In this document: piece after piece, positions 1 through 4,465 of the stretch
Layout of the letters: the number at the start of each line of letters is the position of its first letter
Position numbering within the stretch: the first letter of the stretch is position 1
DNA from: Pseudomonadota bacterium
Lineage (GTDB): Bacteria; Pseudomonadota; Alphaproteobacteria; Rhizobiales; Xanthobacteraceae
Reading direction: 5' to 3'
DNA: 6,340 bases
Assembly: GCA_963205465.1 (NCBI GenBank)
Contig: CAUJKG010000340.1
Span: 1-6,340, forward strand
Notes under the pieces: generated by a model
What the model saw: the letters and a program-made list of their open reading frames with translations, nothing else
What the model was told of the DNA's origin: nothing
The model's database searches: none
Position numbers and translations under genes: made by a program

Positions 1-1703
1 ATCAGGAGACCGCCGGCGGAGCCGCCATGCGCGACGATGCGGTTAGGGCTTGCGAACTTCTCGGCGATCAGGTGTTCGCCGCAGGCGATGAAGTCGGTGA
101 AGGTGTTTTCCTTCTTCTCCATCTTGCCGTCGAGATACCAGCGCCAGCCTTTGTCGGTGCCGCCGCGGATATGGGCCAGCGCATAGACGAAGCCGCGATC
201 GACCAGCGAAAGGCGGCTTGTGGAGAAACTCGCCGGCATCGAAATGCCATAGGAGCCGTAGCCGTAAAGCAGGCACGGGGCCGTGCCATCGAACTTGGTG
301 CTGACGTGATGCATCAAGGAGATCGGAACGATGGCGCCGTCCTTGGCCTTCGCGAAAATACGGCGCGTCACGTAGTCGGCCGGGTTATGCCCAGAGGGCA
401 CTTCCTGGCGCTTGCGCAGCACACGTTCGCGCGTGCGCATGTCGTAGTCCCAGACTTCCGTCGGCGTCGTCATCGAGGAATAGCTGAAGCGCAAGATATC
501 GGTGACGAATTCGTAGCCGGTGGACGAGCCCAGCGAATAGGCTTCTTCCTTGAACGCGATCGTATGCTCCGCGCCGCTTGCGATCTCGCGCACGATGATG
601 CGGGGAAGCCCTTCGTGGCGTTCGAGCCGCGTCATCCAGTCCCGGAAGATCGAGCAATCGAGGATCAGCGTGCCGGCGTGATGCGCGATGAGGTCGCGCC
701 AGTTCGCGCGGGCAGGTGTCGCGACCGGCACGGTCACGATCTTGAAGTCTTCTGCGCCGTCCGCATTCGTCAGGATGACGAGCGTGTCTTCGCCGTTGAA
801 GGACGGATGGTGCTCGACTTCGTAGCGAAGTCCGACCGTGCGCGGCTCGATCAGGCGCGGCTTGGCGGCCGGGTTTTGCAAGTCCAGCAGATAGACTTCG
901 GAAGTGTCGTGATCGCCGGCCGAAATGGTGCCGTAGCGGTCGGCCTGCAATTTGCTGAAATGCAGGAAGAACCCCTTGTCGAGTTCTTCGTAGATCAACT
1001 CGTCGTCCGCCTGTGGCTTGCCGAGCCGGTGCAGATAGACGCGCGAAGGGCGGTGTTCGGCATCGAGCTTGATGTAATAGAAGCCGCTGGCGTCGGCGAG
1101 CCAGAGCGCCGCCCCGCCGGTATCGGTCACGAGGTCATCGCGGTCGGTGTGCCTCGAAAGATCGCGCACGCGCAGCGAATAGAGCTCAGAACCTTTGTCG
1201 TCCGAGCCCCAGGCCAGGAGCTTGTGATCGGGAGAATGCGACACGCCGCCGAGCGAGAAATAGGATTTGCCTTCGGCGAGCGCGTCGCCATCCAGCATGA
1301 TCTCTTCCGCGCCGCCGCCGGAGGGCTTGCGGCAGATTAATGGATGCTGCCCGCCGTCGCGATAGCGCGAGAAATATTCGTAGGGACCGTCGCGCGTCGG
1401 CACCGAGGAATCGTCTTCCTTGATGCGGCCGCGCATCTCCGAAATCAGCTTTTTCTTCAGCGGCTCGTATGGCGCGAAGGCTTTTTCGGTATAGGCGTTT
1501 TCGGCTTCGAGATAGGTGCGGATGCCGGGTTGCAGGATGGAAGTGTCGCGAAACACCTCCTGCCATTTCGGATCGCGCAGCCATGCAAAATCGTCCACGA
1601 GCGTGAGCCCGTGGACGATCTGCTGCGAGGGGATTTTCTGGGCCGATGGCGTTGCGCCGAGCGCAGTTACGTTCCAGCCAGTCTTATTTGCCGCCTTGTT
1701 CAT
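1..1703 (-). CDS. ptrB: Oligopeptidase B, S9 family serine peptidase (3' end cut by window edge)
   Basis: Cytosolic serine peptidase that cleaves short peptides after Lys or Arg. The frame was read directly on the minus strand from ATG at 1703-1701 (MNKAANKTGWN) and stays open to base 1, giving 567 complete residues. Near the N-terminus are VDDFAWLRDPKWQEV and YLEAENA, typical of oligopeptidase B. KEDDSSVP and the following YEYFSRYRDGGQHPLICR lead into the propeller region. The alpha/beta-hydrolase part shows YGYGSYG (480-486), AHIRGG (510-515), a WYLDGK...ENTFTDFI block and the nucleophile motif GGSAGG with Ser562. Family members are about 690-700 aa, so roughly 130 residues, including the catalytic Asp and His, lie beyond the left edge. 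The start overlaps the end of msrB by 20 nt, and upstream sequence GCGGAAAACCG gives only a modest ribosome site, so coupling to msrB is likely. A prolyl oligopeptidase is less likely because the N-terminal motifs are those of OPB. Confidence 0.93.
   Translation of the reverse strand, partial: MNKAANKTGWNVTALGATPSAQKIPSQQIVHGLTLVDDFAWLRDPKWQEVFRDTSILQPGIRTYLEAENAYTEKAFAPYEPLKKKLISEMRGRIKEDDSSVPTRDGPYEYFSRYRDGGQHPLICRKPSGGGAEEIMLDGDALAEGKSYFSLGGVSHSPDHKLLAWGSDDKGSELYSLRVRDLSRHTDRDDLVTDTGGAALWLADASGFYYIKLDAEHRPSRVYLHRLGKPQADDELIYEELDKGFFLHFSKLQADRYGTISAGDHDTSEVYLLDLQNPAAKPRLIEPRTVGLRYEVEHHPSFNGEDTLVILTNADGAEDFKIVTVPVATPARANWRDLIAHHAGTLILDCSIFRDWMTRLERHEGLPRIIVREIASGAEHTIAFKEEAYSLGSSTGYEFVTDILRFSYSSMTTPTEVWDYDMRTRERVLRKRQEVPSGHNPADYVTRRIFAKAKDGAIVPISLMHHVSTKFDGTAPCLLYGYGSYGISMPASFSTSRLSLVDRGFVYALAHIRGGTDKGWRWYLDGKMEKKENTFTDFIACGEHLIAEKFASPNRIVAHGGSAGGLL
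1590..1619. repeat. 10-bp perfect inverted repeat inside ptrB
   Basis: ATCGTCCACG (1590-1599) and CGTGGACGAT (1610-1619) are perfect reverse complements separated by 10 nt. The loop AGCGTGAGCC can close two further pairs around GTGA. It lies about 85-115 nt into the ptrB message, in the codons for IVHGLTLVDD. It could form a stable mRNA hairpin early in the gene, or be a chance result of codon choice. Confidence 0.6.
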
Positions 1704-2109
1704 CGGTTTTCCGCAACTTCAATGCATGACCGTTCATGCAGTAGCGCATTCCGGTCGGGTTGGGTCCGTCCGGGAATACGTGGCCGAGATGCGCCTCGCA
1801 AGAGGCGCAACGGATTTCGGTGCGTCGCATCAAATACGAATTGTCGTGATGCTCGGATACCGCGCCGCCGTCGATTGGTTTGTAGAAACTAGGCCAGCCG
1901 GAGCCGGAGTCGTATTTCGTCTCCGATGAGAACAGCGGCGCGCCGCAGGCGACGCAATTATAGACGCCCTTGCTCTTTTCATTGAGATAAGGGCCGGTCC
2001 AGGCCGGCTCGGTGCCGTGCTGGCGCGTGATGCGATATTGTTCCGGCGACAGCGCTTGTTGCCATTCGGCATCGGATTTGACGACCTTGGGACGGTTGGC
2101 ATCGGACAT
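1684..2109 (-). CDS. msrB: Peptide-methionine (R)-S-oxide reductase MsrB
   Basis: Reduces the R-epimer of methionine sulfoxide in proteins and peptides; cytosolic, since no signal peptide is seen. The 141-aa product has the full family pattern: HGTEPAWTGPY (31-41), zinc cysteines CVAC (52, 55) and CASC (101, 104), GWPSFYKPID (71-80), AHLGHVFPDGP (106-116) and the catalytic RYCMN with Cys124. The resolving cysteine that many MsrBs carry just before GWPSF (SGCGWPSF in E. coli) is Ser70 here, so recycling of Cys124 must use thioredoxin directly or another thiol. The ATG at 2109 was chosen because it gives the usual family length (E. coli about 137 aa) and has GGAG seven bases upstream. The frame is also open upstream to an ATG at 2412 (separate entry). 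ptrB begins inside its last codons. Confidence 0.95.
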   Translation of the reverse strand: MSDANRPKVVKSDAEWQQALSPEQYRITRQHGTEPAWTGPYLNEKSKGVYNCVACGAPLFSSETKYDSGSGWPSFYKPIDGGAVSEHHDNSYLMRRTEIRCASCEAHLGHVFPDGPNPTGMRYCMNGHALKLRKTDEQGGK

Positions 2110-2412
2110 GGGTCTGCTCCGGGTTCGGTTTTCCGGACCAGAGGTATGCCTCGGCCCGCTGGGCCGCAAGCCATAGTTCTTACACAAGCGCGCGAGCGCG
2201 AAATGCCTCGCTAAATTATAATTCGTTCCGGCCGCCGCTGCCCGCCGTTCCGCGCGGAGCGAACGCAACAGCCGCTCCTCCTGCGCGGGGTTGCCGGCGC
2301 CCAGAAAGGCATGTTGGCGCCGTAGCAGATCGTCTCGGCTGTCGGCGCGGAAAGCGCGGATCGCCGCACACGCGGGGCCGCGCACGATAATGGGAGGTGC
2401 TCGGAAAGCCAT
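2110..2412 (-). other. Possible 101-codon in-frame upstream extension of msrB, or remnant of a small gene
   Basis: The msrB frame stays open upstream to an ATG at 2412-2410 that has an AGGAG ribosome site (plus-strand CTCCT, 2421-2425) eight bases before it. The extra segment begins MAFRAPPIIVRG and contains a charged, helix-like stretch around DDLLRRQHAFLGAGNPAQEE and RSLRAERRAA. By hand count, GC by codon position is lowest at position 2, as expected for a coding frame, though the contrast is weaker than in the flanking genes. The last 30 or so residues before the normal MsrB start look like untranslated sequence read through. I do not recognise a family. It may be a real leader protein, a long MsrB isoform, a gene that lost its stop, or chance. 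Confidence 0.3.
2121..2166 (-). promoter_or_regulatory. Cluster of three small hairpins just upstream of msrB
   Basis: In the plus-strand numbering, GGTTCGG-TTTT-CCGGACC (2122-2139), GAGG-TATG-CCTC (2141-2152) and CGGCCC-GCT-GGGCCG (2152-2166) sit almost end to end. The first has one imperfect pair: a G-U wobble in plus-strand RNA but a C-A mismatch in the msrB-sense RNA. The GGAG ribosome site of msrB follows immediately. None has a U-tract, so they are not canonical terminators. They could structure the msrB leader if transcription starts upstream, but this conflicts with the region being coding. Confidence 0.35.
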
Positions 2413-2439
2413 CGGGAAAGCTCCTGCATTTTTGCAAAG

Positions 2440-2453
2440 CGGGAATTTTCCCG
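2440..2453. repeat. 14-bp palindrome in the divergent region
   Basis: CGGGAA-TT-TTCCCG has perfect 6-bp arms around a 2-bp centre. Its size and position between divergent units fit an operator for a dimeric regulator, but no known regulator consensus was recognised. Confidence 0.4.
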
Positions 2454-2471
2454 GCATTTCCCTGTCCGGGG

Positions 2472-2482
2472 ATATATTCCTA
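2472..2482 (+). repeat. 11-bp direct repeat, copy 1 (ATATATTCCTA)
   Basis: Identical to 2598-2608 and in the same orientation, 126 bp apart start to start. It is followed by TGGAGGA but by no usable reading frame (GTG GGA TAA). It could be an operator copy or the remnant of a duplicated promoter/RBS segment. Confidence 0.5.
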
Positions 2483-2597
2483 TGGAGGATCGTGGGATAA
2501 TTTTCGCAAGCCGTTCTGCCGCCAGCGGAATTTCAGCAGAGAAAAATTTTTTCAAAAAACCTATTTCCCCGCTCTCGCCGCAATCGCTAGAGTAAGT

Positions 2598-2608
2598 ATA
2601 TATTCCTA
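2598..2608 (+). repeat. 11-bp direct repeat, copy 2 (ATATATTCCTA)
   Basis: Second copy of the repeat at 2472, ending 18 bp before the start of the DnaA-IV-like gene and just ahead of its ribosome site. It is framed by short inverted arms GCTAG (2586-2590) and CTAGC (2606-2610). It overlaps where a -10 box or transcript start for the plus-strand pair might lie, so a protein bound here could control the pair. Confidence 0.5.
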
Positions 2609-2612
2609 GCAA

Positions 2613-2618
2613 GGGAGG
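2613..2618 (+). promoter_or_regulatory. Strong ribosome binding site GGGAGG
   Basis: GGGAGG sits eight bases before the ATG at 2627. It decides this start over a second ATG at 2631, which is out of frame. Confidence 0.75.
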
Positions 2619-2626
2619 CGAGCGGA

Positions 2627-3004
2627 ATGTATGGCGTAATTTCCTCCGAGACGGCGACGCATCATGTTGCGGATCGTGGCGCGGAGCCGCCGCCGAGTGC
2701 ATCGGTGTTGTGTTCGCTCGCCGTGCGTCTTGCCGCGAGTGCAATCGGCGTTCCGGCCTCGGAAATCTCACTCAGCCGCCGTTCTTCGCGCCGGGTCTCT
2801 GCCGCGCGTCAGCTCGGCATTTATCTCGCGCATACGGCGGCCGGACTGCCGCTTGTAAAGGTGGCGGAGTTTTTCGGCCGCGATCGGACCACCGCGGCGC
2901 ATGCTTGCCGTCTCATCGAGGACCGGCGCGACGATCGCGGGTTCGACGCCGAGCTGAATGAACTCGAAGATCTTCTGCGCACGTTCTGCGGAGGTATCCG
3001 GTGA
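2627..3004 (+). CDS. Stand-alone DnaA domain-IV-like helix-turn-helix protein
   Basis: A 125-aa protein that resembles only the C-terminal DNA-binding domain (domain IV) of DnaA. After a variable proline-rich lead (1-27) come SRRSSRRVSAARQLGIYLA (50-68), matching the basic loop and helix of DnaA, then LVKVAEFFGRDRTTAAHACR (76-95), matching the helix-turn-helix and DnaA signature, then an acidic C-terminal helix ending LLRTF, much like the DnaA end (LIRTL). There is no AAA+ ATPase domain, so it cannot initiate replication as DnaA does. Of the base-contacting Asp-His-Thr of E. coli DnaA, Asp86 and Thr88 are kept but His is Arg87. It overlaps the DUF6456 gene by 4 nt, so the two are made together. 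The role is inferred as a DNA-binding regulator, possibly at DnaA-box-like sites; the actual targets are unknown. Confidence 0.85.
   Translation: MYGVISSETATHHVADRGAEPPPSASVLCSLAVRLAASAIGVPASEISLSRRSSRRVSAARQLGIYLAHTAAGLPLVKVAEFFGRDRTTAAHACRLIEDRRDDRGFDAELNELEDLLRTFCGGIR
2990..2994 (+). promoter_or_regulatory. Internal ribosome binding site GGAGG for the DUF6456 gene
   Basis: GGAGG lies inside the last codons of the upstream gene, six bases before the GTG at 3001, and supports that non-ATG start. The stop and start overlap as GTGA (3001-3004), the classic arrangement for translational coupling. Confidence 0.8.
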
Positions 3005-3597
3005 GAAAGCAACGCAAAGCGTTGCGTGAATTCCTGCGCCAACATGGTGTGGCGAAAGCCGGCAAGGAAAACGCGCCGCTCGCGCCCGATGCGCTCCTCG
3101 TCAACGAAAGTGAAAGTCCGCTCGCCTGGCTCGCGCGGCGAAAGGATACCGGCGGCAAGCCGATGATCGACGCGGCGCAGTTCGCAGCCGGAGAGCGTCT
3201 GCGCGCCGATTTTACCCGTGCGGCCATGACACCGCGCATCGGCGCGAACTTTGCTGCACCCGTCGTGCATGGCCGCCGCGGTGGCGGCGAGAGCGCCATG
3301 CATTATTCCGACCTCGTCCTTGCCGCCAAGGAGCGGATGAATCTTGCGCTCGATGCCGCCGGGCCGGAGTTCTCCGGCCTTCTCCTCGATGTTTGTTGTT
3401 TTCTGAAAGGACTGGAAATCGTGGAGCGCGAACGCGGCTGGCCGCGGCGCACGTCGAAGGTGGTGCTGGGTCTCGCGCTGGATCGCCTCGCGCGGCATTA
3501 CGGGATCGGCGTGAAAATCACCGGCAGAACCCGCGCGCCCTTGCGTAGCTGGCAAGCCGACGACGCCAGGCCGACCATGGCGGCGCATCGAGACTAG
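3001..3597 (+). CDS. DUF6456 domain-containing protein
   Basis: A 198-aa soluble protein with a GTG start. Residues 1-35 are basic, then variable. The family core begins at ESPLAWLARRKD (38-49), with IDAAQFAAGERLRADFTRA (56-74), and continues after a glycine-rich link in a helical C-terminal block: LVLAAKERMNLALDAAGPEF (105-124), LLLDVCCFLKGLEIVERERG (127-146) and LALDRLARHYGIG (158-170). These match my memory of Hyphomicrobiales DUF6456 proteins, whose biochemical function is unknown. No catalytic motif, membrane segment or signal peptide is seen. Coupling to the DnaA-IV-like gene suggests the two act together, perhaps as DNA-binding and effector halves of one regulator. Its TAG stop shares the tetranucleotide CTAG with the stop of the convergent sufE. 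Confidence 0.85.
   Translation: MRKQRKALREFLRQHGVAKAGKENAPLAPDALLVNESESPLAWLARRKDTGGKPMIDAAQFAAGERLRADFTRAAMTPRIGANFAAPVVHGRRGGGESAMHYSDLVLAAKERMNLALDAAGPEFSGLLLDVCCFLKGLEIVERERGWPRRTSKVVLGLALDRLARHYGIGVKITGRTRAPLRSWQADDARPTMAAHRD
3009..3025 (+). repeat. 7-bp hairpin just after the DUF6456 start codon
   Basis: GCAACGC-AAA-GCGTTGC forms a perfect 7-bp stem with a 3-nt loop beginning nine bases into the coding sequence. Being in the initiation zone, it could slow independent initiation and make translation depend on ribosomes arriving from the upstream gene. Confidence 0.5.
3362..3379. repeat. Stem-loop in DUF6456 coding region, antisense to sufE read-through
   Basis: GGCCGGAG-TT-CTCCGGCC has 8-bp complementary arms around a 2-bp centre (a 7-bp stem with a 4-nt loop in RNA). 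It encodes the conserved GPEFSGL segment. A sufE transcript that reads past its stop would meet it about 215 nt later. No U-tract follows on either strand, so a terminator role is only a possibility. Confidence 0.35.
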
Positions 3598-4010
3598 GCA
3601 GCGAGCACTTCTTTCGCGTCCCGTTTCATGCGCTCGACCATCGAACGGAAGCCGTTCGAGCGCTGCGGTGTCAGGTGCTCGCCAAGTCCCAGCTTGTCGA
3701 ATACGGCACCGGCGTCGGTTTCGAGAATGGCCTTCGCCTGCTCGCCGGAATAAAGCGCGAGCAGGATCGCGACCAATCCCTTTACGATATGGGCGTCGCT
3801 GTCGCCCTGAAACTCGATCACGCCGCCGGGCTTGCGGCTGCTCGTCAGCCAGACCTGGCTGGCGCAGCCCTGCACTTTATTCTGGTCGATGTGGTCCGCT
3901 GCGGGCAGTTCCGGCAGCTTGCGGCCGAGTTCGATCACATAGCGGTAGCGGTCGTCCCAGCTATCCAGCAGTTCGAAGTCTTCGATGATTTTTTCGATGC
4001 GCTCGTTCAT
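3594..4010 (-). CDS. sufE: SufE cysteine-desulfuration / sulfur-acceptor protein
   Basis: Accepts persulfide sulfur from the cysteine desulfurase SufS and passes it to the Suf scaffold for iron-sulfur cluster assembly; cytosolic. The 138-aa product, the same length as E. coli SufE, has the conserved N-terminal DDRYRYVIELGRKLPELP (19-36), the active-site loop NKVQGCASQVWL with Cys49 (Cys51 in E. coli), GDSDAHIVKGLVAILLALYS and HLTPQRSNGFRSM. ATG at 4010 was chosen because upstream codons look non-coding and overlap the DUF5330 gene, and because a promoter ends exactly there. No Shine-Dalgarno sequence is visible. No other suf gene lies in the window, so this is probably a stand-alone copy working with a suf operon elsewhere. 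Its stop overlaps that of the DUF6456 gene. Confidence 0.95.
   Translation of the reverse strand: MNERIEKIIEDFELLDSWDDRYRYVIELGRKLPELPAADHIDQNKVQGCASQVWLTSSRKPGGVIEFQGDSDAHIVKGLVAILLALYSGEQAKAILETDAGAVFDKLGLGEHLTPQRSNGFRSMVERMKRDAKEVLAA
3641..3659 (+). terminator. Candidate U-less terminator hairpin for the DUF6456 transcript, inside sufE
   Basis: TCGAACGG-AAG-CCGTTCGA forms a perfect 8-bp stem with a 3-nt loop starting 44 nt after the DUF6456 stop. It lies inside the sufE C-terminal codons (SNGFRS). No U-run follows, so it is not a canonical intrinsic terminator, but it is the first strong hairpin the plus-strand transcript would form. Confidence 0.3.
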
Positions 4011-4016
4011 GGCCGC

Positions 4017-4045
4017 TATATAGGCGGCGGCGCGCAAAGGCACAA
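4017..4045 (-). promoter_or_regulatory. Sigma-70-type promoter of sufE, likely giving a leaderless mRNA
   Basis: On the minus strand, TTGTGC (4045-4040) and TATATA (4022-4017) are separated by exactly 17 nt. Six bases (GCGGCC) then separate the -10 box from the A of the sufE ATG at 4010, which is the expected transcription start. No ribosome site is present, as expected for a leaderless message. The -35 keeps TTG of TTGACA and the -10 differs from TATAAT at two positions. Confidence 0.55.
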
Positions 4046-4057
4046 TTTTCGGGGAAT

Positions 4058-4465
4058 TCAGCCCGCGCGACGATGCGGATTCTGCGGCGCAGCCGTTTTC
4101 GCGGGCGCGAGCCACGGCAATTCGCGGTCTTCGGCGGTCAGCGTGTCGCGGCCCGGCCGCGGCGTCGAGCCGGTGGGCATGTCCTGCTTCGAAATCGTCT
4201 CGGCGGAATTGGACGAGAGCATTTCATAGAGCATCCGCGCACCGTTCTGCGCCTTCTGGCCGAACACATGCAAGGCCTGTGAGCCGATCGCGCAGGCATC
4301 CGGCTCGCGCTGGCAGAAGCCGCGTGCATCCTTGATCGCGGCCTGCGCAGCGCCGATCGCTTCGAAGGTGCTGATCTCGGGCGCAGTCGAATCCGTTTTC
4401 GGTCCCGCCGGCAGCAGCACGACGACGATCGAAAGCCAGAACGCGACCCGCAACAGAAAGAACAT
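4058..4465 (-). CDS. DUF5330 domain-containing membrane-anchored protein
   Basis: A 135-aa protein of unknown function known from Hyphomicrobiales. Residues 2-20 (FFLLRVAFWLSIVVVLLP) form a hydrophobic segment, a signal anchor or uncleaved signal, so the rest probably faces the periplasm. The conserved core follows: STFEAIGAAQAAIKDARGFC (32-51), REPDACAIGSQAL with Cys51 and Cys58 as a possible disulfide pair, and VFGQKAQNGARMLYEML. The C-terminal 40 residues are polar, proline-rich and probably disordered. ATG at 4465 was chosen over the more upstream ATG (4531) because family members begin with this hydrophobic segment; the ribosome site is weak. It lies 47 nt upstream of sufE on the same strand, but sufE appears to have its own promoter in that gap. 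Confidence 0.8.
   Translation of the reverse strand: MFFLLRVAFWLSIVVVLLPAGPKTDSTAPEISTFEAIGAAQAAIKDARGFCQREPDACAIGSQALHVFGQKAQNGARMLYEMLSSNSAETISKQDMPTGSTPRPGRDTLTAEDRELPWLAPAKTAAPQNPHRRAG

Larger units (their letters stand above)
2413..2626. promoter_or_regulatory. Divergent intergenic control region
   Basis: This non-coding stretch lies between the minus-strand msrB side and the plus-strand DnaA-IV-like gene, and is visibly more A/T-rich than the genes around it. It contains a palindrome (2440-2453), an 11-bp direct repeat (2472 and 2598), and A/T tracts including GAAAAA-T-TTTTTC (2541-2553) followed by another A-run. Promoters for at least the plus-strand unit must lie here, but I could not match a convincing -35/-10 pair; TATATT at 2599-2604 lacks a recognisable -35 box at 16-18 nt. 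Confidence 0.5.

Noticed and set aside
27..1340. 437-aa open frame on the plus strand
   Set aside because: It is antisense to ptrB, whose minus-strand frame carries clear oligopeptidase B motifs. High GC at third positions keeps the opposite strand open. The product matches nothing and is Arg/Ala/Val-rich.
1344..1892. 182-aa plus-strand frame across the ptrB/msrB junction
   Set aside because: Antisense to two well-supported genes; no family features.
2215..2220. TATAAT on the minus strand as an msrB promoter
   Set aside because: Perfect -10 hexamer, but the sequence 17 nt upstream is GGGCAG, unlike any -35 box; not enough to call a promoter.
2492..2500. DnaA-box-like sequence (TTATCCCAC on the minus strand)
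   Set aside because: Only 6 of 9 positions match TTATCCACA, expected often by chance.
2211..2771. 186-aa minus-strand frame across the divergent region
   Set aside because: It runs through the AT-rich regulatory region and into the opposing gene's start; no recognisable content.
2821..3588. 255-aa minus-strand frame
   Set aside because: Antisense to the DnaA-IV-like and DUF6456 genes, both supported by motifs and ribosome sites.
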